Positions 1-8,206 of a stretch of 64,000 bases of DNA are shown one piece after another; position 1 is the stretch's first letter, and the number at the start of each line of letters is the position of its first letter. Origin of the DNA: DASXYG01 sp036502625 (GTDB lineage Bacteria; Actinomycetota; Actinomycetes; Streptosporangiales; Streptosporangiaceae); the NCBI GenBank assembly GCA_036502625.1, contig DASXYG010000061.1:1-64000 (forward strand), read 5' to 3'. The position numbers and the translations under genes were made by a program. Under the pieces are notes generated by a model, which saw nothing but the letters and a program-made list of their open reading frames with translations, was not told where the DNA came from and searched no databases.

Positions 1-95
1 GCCTCGACACCCTCGCCCGCAGCCGCCACACCCCGACCACCAACCCCGAACACAAGATGAGCAACACAGAACCCATGCTCGAACTCAGCGCCTAA
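1..95 (+). CDS. 3' end of an unidentified gene (partial)
   Basis: One frame is open from the left edge and ends with TAA at 93-95. The last residues read ...TEPMLELSA. The peptide is polar and non-repetitive, unlike the Gly/Arg-rich shadow frames further right, and the intergenic repeat array starts about 50 bp after the stop, so a real gene end is plausible. Only about 31 residues are visible and no family can be recognised. It may equally be chance. Confidence 0.3.
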   Translation, partial: LDTLARSRHTPTTNPEHKMSNTEPMLELSA

Positions 96-147
96 CCCAC
101 CAAGGATCACCGAGCGCTACACCACCACCAGGGACTTGACCCTCCCA

Positions 148-578
148 GGGCGAAGCCCCCGCGGCCCAACCATGAACACGCCCCGCCAAGGTCGCGGGAA
201 GTCAGTCGCGCGCAGCGCGGCCTCGCCCCTCGCGCGCAGCGCGCCGTTATCCCCCGGACACCGCTCACCCTCAGGGCGAAGCCCCGCGGCCCAACCATGA
301 ACACGCTCCACCACGGTCGCGGCAAATCTGTCGCGCGGAGCGCGGCCTCTTTTCCTCGGCGCCGCTCACTACCAGGGCGAAGCCTCCGCGGCCCAACCCC
401 CGAGAACGCGTAACCACGGTCGCGGGAAGTCTGTCGCGCGGAGCGCGGCCTTTGTCACCCGAAACGCGCCCGGCCCAGATCATGGAAGATCCCCACGCCC
501 CAGGGGCGAAGCCCCGCGGCCCAACCCCGAGAACGCGTAACCACGGTCGCGGGAGGACTGTCGCGCGCAGCGCGGCCT
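148..578. repeat. Four diverged copies of a 75-bp intergenic repeat
   Basis: Cores lie at 148-222, 274-348, 375-450 and 504-578. Each starts GGGCGAAGCC, passes through CGCGGCCCAACC and a GGTCGCGG block, and ends near GCGCGGCC. Spacers are 51, 26 and 53 bp and unrelated. Each core carries two short hairpin-forming words, GGGC-GAA-GCCC and CGCGC-(GC/GG)A-GCGCG. An extra CGCGCGCAGCGCG word follows copy 1. No convincing gene lies in 96-616; frames open across the repeats give low-complexity Gly/Arg peptides. Confidence 0.85.
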
Positions 579-616
579 TCATCCCGTCCGGCGGGGCCGC
601 CCTCACCCGTACGGCA

Positions 617-1321
617 TCACCGGTCCGCCGCCTCGGGGTTGCGGGACATCCAGTCCTCGACCGCTGAGATGTGGACGGCGGCGGCCAGATGGGCGGACTC
701 GGGGTCGCGGGACTCCAACGCGGCGTAGATGCGGTCGTGTTCGGCGAAGGTCTGGGGGAAGACGTTCTCGTCGGCGTAGCCGCGCCAGACTCGGGCGCGG
801 AAGGTTCGGCCGTTGAGGGCCTCCAGGATGGCGCCCAATACTGGGTTGCCGGCGGCCTCGGTGATGATGCGGTGGAACTCCAGGTCGTGGCCGACGATCT
901 CCTCGGATGTGTCGCCGGCTCGCATCGCGGCCATCTCCGTGCGCAACCGCTCCAGGCCGGCGTCGTCCAGGCGGGCGGCGGCGGTCGCGGCGGCGGCCGG
1001 CTCCAGGATCTTGCGGACCCGCACCAGGTCGAGCAGGGTCTCGCCGCGCGACACCTCCGCGACGACGCCGAACGTCTCCAGGAGGTCGCCGGGCTCCAGG
1101 CGGGTGACGTAGATCCCCGCGCCGTGTCGCGCCTCCAGGACGCCCATCACGGTCAGCGCCCTGATGGCCTCGCGCATCGAGCTGCGCGACAGCCCCAGTT
1201 CGGCGGCCAGGACCCGCTCCGTGGGCAGCCGCTGGCCGGGCGCGAGCTCACCGGACGCGAGCATCGTCTTGATGTGCTCGATCGCCCGCGCCGTCACCGT
1301 CACGCGGGGTTCCTCCGCCAT
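617..1321 (-). CDS. GntR/FadR-type transcriptional regulator of the fucose operon
   Basis: A 234-residue regulator. The N-terminal winged helix (about residues 10-75) includes LPTERVLAAELGLSRSSM, the typical GntR recognition-helix region. The C-terminal all-helical domain has FadR/FCD-type features (DLEFHRIITEAAGNP). The chosen ATG at 1319-1321 has an AGGGAGG ribosome binding site 4-5 nt upstream. It is divergent from the fuconate dehydratase operon. A perfect TGGT-N3-ACCA operator in the shared 126-bp spacer overlaps the operon's predicted transcription start, so it probably represses the operon and responds to a pathway sugar acid. The effector is inferred. Confidence 0.9.
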   Translation of the reverse strand: MAEEPRVTVTARAIEHIKTMLASGELAPGQRLPTERVLAAELGLSRSSMREAIRALTVMGVLEARHGAGIYVTRLEPGDLLETFGVVAEVSRGETLLDLVRVRKILEPAAAATAAARLDDAGLERLRTEMAAMRAGDTSEEIVGHDLEFHRIITEAAGNPVLGAILEALNGRTFRARVWRGYADENVFPQTFAEHDRIYAALESRDPESAHLAAAVHISAVEDWMSRNPEAADR

Positions 1322-1332
1322 GGCGCCCTCCC

Positions 1333-1373
1333 TTGACAACCCCGACACGGCGCGCGTATCAGTGGTCAAACCA
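1333..1373 (+). promoter_or_regulatory. Sigma70-like promoter with GntR operator
   Basis: TTGACA (1333-1338), an 18-bp spacer and TATCAG (1357-1362) face the fuconate dehydratase operon. The 11-bp palindrome TGGTCAAACCA (1363-1373) follows at once and covers the expected transcription start. TGGT-N3-ACCA is the usual core for FadR-subfamily GntR regulators, and the divergent gene encodes one. A bound regulator would block initiation. Confidence 0.65.
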
Positions 1374-1447
1374 ATCTCCGGCCAACCCCTTGATATCACC
1401 GCAGAAAGCGCGAGAATCCCAGAGGTACGCCGAAATTGGTCCGATCT

Positions 1448-2815
1448 ATGGGAGGTCGAACCCTGTCCAGCGACAACGCACCGCGCATCATCGCTCTCGA
1501 CGCGTACGACGTCCGCTTCCCGACCTCGCGCGAGCTCGACGGGTCCGACGCGATGAACCCCGACCCCGACTACTCCGCCGCGTACGCCGTGCTGCGTACG
1601 GACGCGCCGGCGCCGGACGGCGGGCCACTGGAGGGCCACGGCTTCTGCTTCACGATCGGCCGCGGCAACGAGGTCTGCGTCGCGGCGATCCGCGCGCACG
1701 CGCCCCTGGTCGTCGGCCGTACGGTCGCGGAGGTCGTCGGCGACCTCGGCGGCTTCGCGCGCGGACTGGTCCGCGACTCGCAACTGCGCTGGCTCGGCCC
1801 GGAGAAGGGCGCCGTGCACATGGCAGCGGGCGCGCTCGTCAACGCGGCGTTCGACCTGGCCGGGCGCGCCGCGGGCAAGCCGGTGTGGCGGCTGCTCGCG
1901 GAGATGTCGCCCGAGGAGATCACCGACCTGGTCGACTGGCGCTACCTCACCGACGCCCTGACCCCGGACGAGGCCCGCGACCTGCTGCGCGCCGCCGAAC
2001 CCGGCCGCGCCGCGCGGCTGGAACGGCTGCGCACGGACGGCTACCCGGCGTACACCACGACCCCCGGCTGGCTCGGCTACAGCGACGAGAAGATGCTCAG
2101 GCTGTCCGCCGAGGCGCTGGACGCCGGGTTCGCGCAGATCAAGCTCAAGGTCGGCGGCGACATCCGCGACGACGTACGCCGCATGCGGCTCGCGCGCGAG
2201 GCCGTCGGCCCGGACGTCCGCATCGCCGTGGACGCGAACCAGCGCTGGGACGTCCCCGAGGCCATCACGTGGATGCGGGAGCTCGCGCCGTACGACCCGT
2301 ACTGGATCGAGGAGCCCACCTCGCCGGACGACGTCCTCGGCCACGCGCGCATCCGGGAGGCGCTGGCGCCCATCCGGGTGGCCACCGGCGAGCACGTCCA
2401 GAACCGGGTGATCTTCAAGCAGCTCCTCCAGGCCGGCGCGGTCGACGTCGTGCAGCTCGACGCCACCCGGGTCGGCGGCGTCACGGAGAACGTCGCGATC
2501 CTGCTGCTGGCCGCGAAGTTCGGCGTGCCGGTCTGCCCGCACGCCGGGGGCGTCGGCCTGTGCGAGGCCGTACAGCACCTGGCGATGTTCGACTACATCG
2601 CGGTCAGCGGGCTGCTGGAGGACCGGATGATCGAGTACGTCGACCATCTGCACGAGCACTTCACCGACCCCGTGCGCATCAGCGGCGGCCGCTACTCCGC
2701 ACCGGAGGCGCCCGGCATGTCCACCCGGCTGCGGCCGGCGAGCCTGGCCGAGCACACCTACCCGGACGGCCCCGCATGGCGCGCCAGCACCGAGGACAGG
2801 GAGGTCACCGCGTGA
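1448..2815 (+). CDS. fucD: L-fuconate dehydratase (enolase superfamily)
   Basis: Dehydrates L-fuconate to 2-keto-3-deoxy-L-fuconate. The N-terminus has the ENOSF1/FucD signature DVRFPTSRELDGSDAMNPDP. Catalytic positions keep a constant offset of 14 from the Xanthomonas campestris enzyme as I recall it: K234 (in IKLKVG), D262, E288 and E315 (metal ligands), D338 and H365 (base dyad). About 455 aa, family-typical. Start is uncertain: ATG 1448 lacks a ribosome binding site, while GGAGG at 1451-1455 sits 7 nt before an in-frame CTG at 1463. First gene of a nine-gene operon and overlapping the next start by 4 nt. Confidence 0.92.
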   Translation: MGGRTLSSDNAPRIIALDAYDVRFPTSRELDGSDAMNPDPDYSAAYAVLRTDAPAPDGGPLEGHGFCFTIGRGNEVCVAAIRAHAPLVVGRTVAEVVGDLGGFARGLVRDSQLRWLGPEKGAVHMAAGALVNAAFDLAGRAAGKPVWRLLAEMSPEEITDLVDWRYLTDALTPDEARDLLRAAEPGRAARLERLRTDGYPAYTTTPGWLGYSDEKMLRLSAEALDAGFAQIKLKVGGDIRDDVRRMRLAREAVGPDVRIAVDANQRWDVPEAITWMRELAPYDPYWIEEPTSPDDVLGHARIREALAPIRVATGEHVQNRVIFKQLLQAGAVDVVQLDATRVGGVTENVAILLLAAKFGVPVCPHAGGVGLCEAVQHLAMFDYIAVSGLLEDRMIEYVDHLHEHFTDPVRISGGRYSAPEAPGMSTRLRPASLAEHTYPDGPAWRASTEDREVTA

Positions 2816-3588
2816 ACGAGTTCGACGGCTACCGGGCGCTGGTGACCGGCGGCGCGTCCGGCATCGGGCTGGCCACCGCGCGGCTGCTGGCCGACCGCGG
2901 CGCCCGGGTCGCCTGCCTCGACATGGACGTCAAGCCGGACGCCGCCGAGGTGGCGGGCGACGCGCGGCTGGTGCCCGTACGCGCGGACGTCACCGACGAC
3001 GACGCCGTACGCGCCGCCGTGGCCACCGCCGCGGACCGGCTCGGCGGCCTCGACGTCCTGGTCAACAACGCCGGCATCGGCGCGCAGGGCACGGTGGCCG
3101 ACAACGGCGACGACGAGTGGCGCCGCGTGCTCGACGTCGACGTCATCGGCATCGCCCGCGTGTCCCGCGCCGCGCTCCCCCACCTGCGGCGGGCCCCCGA
3201 GGGCCGCGCGGCGATCGTCAACACCTGCTCGATCGCGGCCACCGCCGGGCTGCCGAACCGCGCGCTGTACTCCGCCGCGAAGGGCGCCGTCCTCGCGCTG
3301 ACGCTCGCAATGGCGGCCGACCACCTGCCCGAGGGCATCCGCGTCAACTGCGTCACCCCCGGTACGGCGGACACCCCGTGGGTGGGCAGGCTGCTCGACG
3401 CCGCCGACGACCCGGCGGCCGAGCGCGCCGCGCTGGAGGCGCGGCAGCCCACCGGACGGCTGGTCACCGCCGTGGAGGTGGCCGCGGCCATCGCGTACCT
3501 CGCCGGCCCGGCCGCGTCCGCCACCGCCGGCGTGGCGCTGCCCGTCGACGGCGGCATGCAGGGGCTGCGCCTCCGCCCCCGCACGTAA
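2812..3588 (+). CDS. SDR dehydrogenase, probable 2-keto-3-deoxy-L-fuconate dehydrogenase
   Basis: A 258-residue classical short-chain dehydrogenase. It has the nucleotide motif TGGASGIG (about residues 12-19), NNAG (about 83-86) and the YSAAK active site, and ends with the SDR signature VDGG. GTG 2812 overlaps the fucD stop and is preceded by GGGAGG. Position directly after fucD suggests oxidation of 2-keto-3-deoxy-L-fuconate to the 2,4-diketo acid, the step catalysed by SDRs in the known non-phosphorylating fucose pathway. Family is certain; substrate is inferred from context. Confidence 0.85.
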   Translation: MNEFDGYRALVTGGASGIGLATARLLADRGARVACLDMDVKPDAAEVAGDARLVPVRADVTDDDAVRAAVATAADRLGGLDVLVNNAGIGAQGTVADNGDDEWRRVLDVDVIGIARVSRAALPHLRRAPEGRAAIVNTCSIAATAGLPNRALYSAAKGAVLALTLAMAADHLPEGIRVNCVTPGTADTPWVGRLLDAADDPAAERAALEARQPTGRLVTAVEVAAAIAYLAGPAASATAGVALPVDGGMQGLRLRPRT

Positions 3589-3684
3589 CCGCACCACCCG
3601 TACGACAACCGCATACGCGCTGCTTCTCCGACCCCATCCCCCACGTCGCGGCGACCGGCCGGGACTACCAAGGAGACGATCCCG

Positions 3685-4725
3685 ATGCGCAAGACGATCA
3701 CCGCAGGCGCCGCGCTCCTGTCGGCCGCGCTGGCCGTCGGGCTGACCGGCTGCGGCACCACGTCCGAGGCCACCAAGGGCGCCGGCGGCGTCGGCAAGGT
3801 GGGCGTGATCCTGCCGTTCCTGACCTCGCCGTTCTGGCAGGCCTACAACGGCTACATCAAGCCGAAGGCCAAGGACGTCGGCGTGCAGACGCTGCCGACC
3901 GTGAACTCGGGCAACGACTCGGCGCAGCAGATCACCGACATGAACAACCTGCTGAACCAGAACGTCAAGGCGCTGGTCGTGGCGCCGATCGACAGCGCGG
4001 CCATCGCCGCGGGGATCAAGCAGGCCAACCGCAAGGGCGTCCCGGTGGTGGCCGTGGACGTCGCGCCGGAGTCCGGCAAGGTGGCGATGATCGTCCGCGC
4101 GGACAACGTCGCGTACGGCAACAAGGCCTGCAAGCAGATGGGCGACCGGGTGAAGTCCGGCAAGGTGGTGCAGATCCAGGGCGACCTCGCCTCGGTGAAC
4201 GGCCGCGACAGGTCGCAGGCGTTCAGCTCGTGCATGGCGAAGAACTATCCGAAGATCAAGGTCATCAACCTGGCCGCCGGATGGCTGTCGGACAAGGCCG
4301 CGTCGATGCTGAACGACACGGTCAGCTCGAACAAGGACATCAAGGGCATCTACTCCCAGGCCGGCGGCGTGTACCTCGCGCCGACGCTGTCCACGCTGAA
4401 GCGCACCGGCATGCTGAAGAAGGCCGGGCAGCCGGGCCACGTGGTGATCGTCTCCAACGACGGCATCCCGCAGGAGTACAAGGCCATCCGCCAGGGCTAC
4501 GTGGACGCCACCGTGTCGCAGCCCGCCGACGACTACGCCAAGTGGGGCCTGTGGTACGCCAAGCAGGCCATGATGGGCAAGACCTTCAAGCCCGGCCCGA
4601 CCGACCACAACAGCACGATCGTCAAGCTCCCGAGCGGCAACCTCGAGGACCAGCTCCCCGCGCCCGTGGTGACCAAGCAGAACGTCGACGACCCCAAGCT
4701 CTGGGGCAACACGCTGGGCCACTGA
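3685..4725 (+). CDS. Sugar ABC transporter substrate-binding lipoprotein
   Basis: 346 residues with a lipoprotein signal (lipobox LTGC, Cys near residue 22) and a type-I periplasmic-binding fold of the ribose/xylose-binding class (Peripla_BP_4): VGVILPFLTSPFWQA, LVVAPIDSAAIAAGIK, VVAVDVAP. An AAGGAGA site lies 8 nt before the ATG. A 96-bp gap separates it from the SDR, the only real gap in the operon; a secondary promoter could sit there but none is clear. L-fucose is the best guess for the ligand from the neighbours. Confidence 0.9.
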   Translation: MRKTITAGAALLSAALAVGLTGCGTTSEATKGAGGVGKVGVILPFLTSPFWQAYNGYIKPKAKDVGVQTLPTVNSGNDSAQQITDMNNLLNQNVKALVVAPIDSAAIAAGIKQANRKGVPVVAVDVAPESGKVAMIVRADNVAYGNKACKQMGDRVKSGKVVQIQGDLASVNGRDRSQAFSSCMAKNYPKIKVINLAAGWLSDKAASMLNDTVSSNKDIKGIYSQAGGVYLAPTLSTLKRTGMLKKAGQPGHVVIVSNDGIPQEYKAIRQGYVDATVSQPADDYAKWGLWYAKQAMMGKTFKPGPTDHNSTIVKLPSGNLEDQLPAPVVTKQNVDDPKLWGNTLGH

Positions 4726-6242
4726 TGACCGAGCCCACGGCCCCGCCGCTGGTGGAGGCCATCGACATCACGCAGCGCTTCGGCTCGACCGTGGCGCTGC
4801 GCGACGCGCGGCTGCGCGTGCTCGCCGGGGAGTCGCACGCGCTGGTCGGGCGCAACGGCGCGGGCAAGTCCACGCTCGTGTCGGTGCTCACCGGCCTGCT
4901 GGCCCCGAACGCCGGCGAGGTCCGCTTCGACGGCGAGCCCGCGCCGCCGCCGGCCGACCGCGACGCCTGGCGGTCCCGCGTGGCGTGCGTCTACCAGCAC
5001 TCCACGGCCATCCCGGAGCTGACCGTCGGGGAGAACCTGTTCCTCAACCGGCAGCCGACGTCCGGCGGCGGCCGCATCAGTTGGCGCAAACTGCGCGCGC
5101 AGGCCCGCGAGCTGCTCGACCACTGGGACGTCCGGGTGGACACCGAGGCCCGCGTCGGCGACCTCACGGTGGAGAACCGGCAGCTCGTCGAGATCGCCCG
5201 CGCGCTGTCGTACGGCGCGCGGTTCATCATCCTCGACGAGCCCACCGCGCAGCTCGACAGCAACGCCATCGACCGGCTGTTCGCCCGGATGCGCGCGCTC
5301 CAGTCCTCCGGCGTGACGTTCCTCTACATCTCCCACCACCTCCAGGAGGTGTACGAGGTGTGCCAGACGGTCACGGTCATGCGCGACGCGCGTACGGTCA
5401 CCACCGCGCCGGTCGCCGACCTCCCGCAGGCCGCGCTGGTCGAGGCGATGACCGGCGAGACCGCGCCGGAGTCGGCCACGGCCCCGGGCGGTGCGCGCGC
5501 CGGCGGCCCCGGCGACCGGCCCGTACGCCTCGACGTACGCGGCCTCGCCGGCGACGGCTTCGCCGGCGTGGACCTCACCGTGCGTACGGGCGAGGTCGTC
5601 GGGCTGGCCGGGAGCAGCAGCAGCGGCAAGGTGGCGCTCGGCGAGACGGTCGCGGGGCTGCGCGCGCCCGCGTCCGGCGCGATGGCGCTCGACGGCACGC
5701 CGCTGCCCGGCGGCGACGTACCGGGGGCGCTGCGCGCGGGCGTCGGGCTGGTGCCCCGCGACCGGCACGACGAGGGCCTGGTGCCGGACCTCTCGGTGGC
5801 GGAGAACGCGACGATGACGGCCGCGCGCGGGCTCGGCCCGTACGGCGTGGTCGTGCCGCGCCGCCGCCGGGCCGCGGCGCAGCGGGCGATCGCCGACCTC
5901 GGCGTGGTGACCGAGGGCCCGGACCAGCCGGTCGGCGCGCTGTCCGGCGGCAACCAGCAGAAGGTCGTGATGGCCCGCGCGCTGGCCACCGACCCGAAGC
6001 TGCTCGTGCTGATCAACCCGACGGCGGGCGTGGACGTGAAGTCCAAGCAGGCGCTGCTCGACGTGATCGACGCGGTCCGTACGACCGGCACGTCCGTGCT
6101 CGTCATCTCCGACGAGCTCGACGACCTCCGCGCCTGCGACCGCGTCCTGGTGTTCTTCCACGGCCGGGTGGCCGCCGAGTACCCGGCCGGCTGGCGCGAC
6201 GGCGATCTCGTAGGCGCGATCGAAGGAATGAGCGATGACTGA
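4725..6242 (+). CDS. Sugar ABC transporter ATP-binding protein (two fused NBDs)
   Basis: 505 residues, RbsA/XylG type. NBD1 has an intact Walker A (GRNGAGKST) and Walker B (FIILDEPTAQLD). NBD2 has GSSSSGKVAL in place of Walker A, a good LSGGNQQKV signature, and LVLINPTAGVD where DEPT is expected, so the Mg-binding Asp and catalytic Glu of that site are absent. Such asymmetry occurs in this subfamily and suggests one hydrolysing site. TGATG overlaps the preceding stop; the stop overlaps the permease start by 8 nt. Confidence 0.93.
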   Translation: MTEPTAPPLVEAIDITQRFGSTVALRDARLRVLAGESHALVGRNGAGKSTLVSVLTGLLAPNAGEVRFDGEPAPPPADRDAWRSRVACVYQHSTAIPELTVGENLFLNRQPTSGGGRISWRKLRAQARELLDHWDVRVDTEARVGDLTVENRQLVEIARALSYGARFIILDEPTAQLDSNAIDRLFARMRALQSSGVTFLYISHHLQEVYEVCQTVTVMRDARTVTTAPVADLPQAALVEAMTGETAPESATAPGGARAGGPGDRPVRLDVRGLAGDGFAGVDLTVRTGEVVGLAGSSSSGKVALGETVAGLRAPASGAMALDGTPLPGGDVPGALRAGVGLVPRDRHDEGLVPDLSVAENATMTAARGLGPYGVVVPRRRRAAAQRAIADLGVVTEGPDQPVGALSGGNQQKVVMARALATDPKLLVLINPTAGVDVKSKQALLDVIDAVRTTGTSVLVISDELDDLRACDRVLVFFHGRVAAEYPAGWRDGDLVGAIEGMSDD

Positions 6243-7257
6243 TGTGTCCACCCGCGCGGCCACCGACGCGGGCGCGCCGTACGGCGGCGGGCGCGGGCCG
6301 CTCGTGCGCCGGCTCCGCGACCTGGCGCTGGTGCCCGCGCTGGTCGTCCTTGTCGTGCTCGGGGCGGTGCTGAACGGCGAGTTCCTGACGTACGCGAACA
6401 TCATCAGCATCCTGGGCGCGTCCGCCGCACTGGCGCTGGTGGTGCTCGGCGAGGGGCTGATCCTGATCAGCGGCAAGATCGACCTGTCGCTGGAGTCCAC
6501 GGTGGGCATCGCGCCCGCCGTGGGCGCGCTGGTCGTGCTGCCCGCCGCGTCGTCCGGGCTGGGGCTGCAATGGCCGACCGGGGTGGGCCTGGCGCTGATC
6601 CTGGTGGTGGGCGCGGTCATCGGCTGGTTCAACGGCCTGCTGGTCGTCCGGTTCAAGCTGAACGCGTTCATCGTGTCGCTGGCCATGCTGATCGTGCTGC
6701 GCGGCCTGCTCGTCGGCTTCACCAAGGGCAAGACGCTGTTCGACATGCCGAACGCGTTCTTCGCGCTGGCCAACACCACGGTCGCGGGCATCCCCGTGTC
6801 CGCGTGGCTGGCCGCCGTGGCGTTCGGGCTGGCCGGGCTGGCGCTGCGCTACCTCCGGGTGGGCCGCGCGCTGTACGCCATCGGCGGCAACGCGGGCGCG
6901 GCGCGCGCGGCCGGCATCCGCGTGGAGCGCGTGACCTGGTCGGTGTACGTCATCGCGGGCGTGCTGGCCTCGGTCGGCGGGCTGGTGCAGACCGGCTACG
7001 TGGGCGCGCTGAACGCCAACCAGGGCCAGAACATGATCTTCATGGTGATGGCCGCCGCGGTGATCGGCGGCCTGAGCCTCGACGGCGGCAAGGGCACCAT
7101 GTTCGGCGCGCTCACCGGCGTGCTGCTGATCGGCGTGGTGAACAACCTGCTCACGCTGGCGCACGTCTCGTCGTTCTGGATCCAGGCCATCCAGGGCGCC
7201 ATCATCCTGGTCGCGCTCGGCATCGCCCGCGTCACCACGGGCAGGGCGCAGACGTGA
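6235..7257 (+). CDS. Sugar ABC transporter permease (BPD_transp_2 family)
   Basis: 340 residues with about eight to ten hydrophobic segments after a polar N-terminus of about 25 residues. The central region shows features of RbsC-like permeases: GKIDLSLESTVG near residue 80, a GG-N-G-A-A-R-A-A-G-I loop near 215-225 and GGLSLDGGKGTMFGAL near 280. It forms the membrane channel of the importer with the two genes upstream. ATG lies inside the ATPase 3' end (ATGACTGA). Confidence 0.93.
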   Translation: MTDVSTRAATDAGAPYGGGRGPLVRRLRDLALVPALVVLVVLGAVLNGEFLTYANIISILGASAALALVVLGEGLILISGKIDLSLESTVGIAPAVGALVVLPAASSGLGLQWPTGVGLALILVVGAVIGWFNGLLVVRFKLNAFIVSLAMLIVLRGLLVGFTKGKTLFDMPNAFFALANTTVAGIPVSAWLAAVAFGLAGLALRYLRVGRALYAIGGNAGAARAAGIRVERVTWSVYVIAGVLASVGGLVQTGYVGALNANQGQNMIFMVMAAAVIGGLSLDGGKGTMFGALTGVLLIGVVNNLLTLAHVSSFWIQAIQGAIILVALGIARVTTGRAQT

Positions 7258-8201
7258 GCGAGCTGGGCCGCAGCGGCGTCGCGGTCACCGGGCTGGGCCT
7301 GGGCGGCGCGGCCATCGGCGGGCTGTACACCGCGGTCGACGCGGAGACGGCACGGGCGACGGTGGCCCGCGCGTACGACGCGGGCATCCGCTACTTCGAC
7401 ACCGCCCCGCACTACGGCGTGGGCGGGTCGGAACGGCACATGGGCGCGGCGCTGCGCGGCCGCGACGGCTTCGTGCTGTCCACCAAGATCGGCCGCCTGC
7501 TGCGCCCGCGCCTTCCCGGCGAGGCCGCCGATCCCGAAGGGTTCGCGCCCGGCGCCGACCTCGTACGCGAATGGGACTTCACCGCCGACGGCGTACGCCG
7601 GTCGCTGGAGTCGAGCCTGGAGCGGCTCGGCCTGGACCACGTGGACGTGGTGTACATCCACGACCCGGACGACCACGAGGACGAGGTCTACGCAACCGCG
7701 TACCCGGCGCTGGCCCGGCTCCGCGAGGAGGGCACCGTACGCGCCATTGGCGCCGGCATGAACCAGACGGCCATGCTCACCCGCTTCGTACGCCGCCTCG
7801 ACCTCGACGCGGTGCTGTGCGCGGGCCGCTACACCCTCCTGGAGCAGCCGGCCGCCGCCGACCTGCTGCCCGCCTGCCTGGACCGCGGCACGTCCGTGAT
7901 CATCGGCGGCGCGTACAACTCCGGCCTCCTGATCGACCCGAAGCCGGGCGCCCCGTACGACTACGCCCCCGCGCCCGAGCCCGTGGTCGCCCGCGCCCGC
8001 GCGCTGCGGGAGACCTGCGCCGCCCACGGCGTGCCGCTGCCCGCCGCCGCCCTGGCGTACGTACGCCGCCACCCGGCGGTCGCCTCCGTCCTCGTCGGCT
8101 GCCGCACCCCCGCCGAGGTCGACGCGACCGTGGCGTACTGGAACACCCCCATTCCGGACGCCCTCTGGGACGATCTCCGTACGCCCGCCGGGTTAGGCTG
8201 A
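7254..8201 (+). CDS. Aldo/keto reductase, L-fucose (D-threo-aldose) 1-dehydrogenase-like
   Basis: 315 residues in the AKR fold. Tetrad residues are visible: D and Y in YFDTAPHYGVGGSE, K in LSTKIG, H in VVYIHDPDD. The DTAPHYG-GSE form and the long insert after the Lys resemble D-threo-aldose 1-dehydrogenases (fucose dehydrogenase) rather than typical xylose reductases. In the pathway it would oxidise L-fucose to L-fucono-1,5-lactone. No lactonase gene is nearby, so the lactone may open spontaneously or a distant enzyme acts. GTG 7254 overlaps the permease stop. Confidence 0.85.
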   Translation: MSELGRSGVAVTGLGLGGAAIGGLYTAVDAETARATVARAYDAGIRYFDTAPHYGVGGSERHMGAALRGRDGFVLSTKIGRLLRPRLPGEAADPEGFAPGADLVREWDFTADGVRRSLESSLERLGLDHVDVVYIHDPDDHEDEVYATAYPALARLREEGTVRAIGAGMNQTAMLTRFVRRLDLDAVLCAGRYTLLEQPAAADLLPACLDRGTSVIIGGAYNSGLLIDPKPGAPYDYAPAPEPVVARARALRETCAAHGVPLPAAALAYVRRHPAVASVLVGCRTPAEVDATVAYWNTPIPDALWDDLRTPAGLG

Positions 8202-8206
8202 CGGCT
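8194..8206 (+). promoter_or_regulatory. Possible leaderless promoter of lutABC
   Basis: TAGGCT (8194-8199), at the very end of the AKR gene, lies 7 nt before GTG 8207. This matches the TANNNT-N6/7-start pattern seen at several other genes here. No Shine-Dalgarno precedes GTG 8207, which favours initiation on a leaderless transcript. LutABC could then be made independently of the fucose genes. Confidence 0.4.

Noticed and set aside
148..578. CRISPR array
   Set aside because: Cores are 75 bp, imperfect, with spacers of unequal length, and no cas gene is near.
107..606. Short minus-strand frames across the repeat array
   Set aside because: Their peptides are Gly/Arg/Trp-rich copies of the repeat, without ribosome sites or family features.
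2758..4722. 654-codon open frame antisense to the SDR and binding-protein genes
   Set aside because: Its product is His/Arg/Gly-rich in the way antisense frames of high-GC genes are, and the plus strand holds two clear genes.
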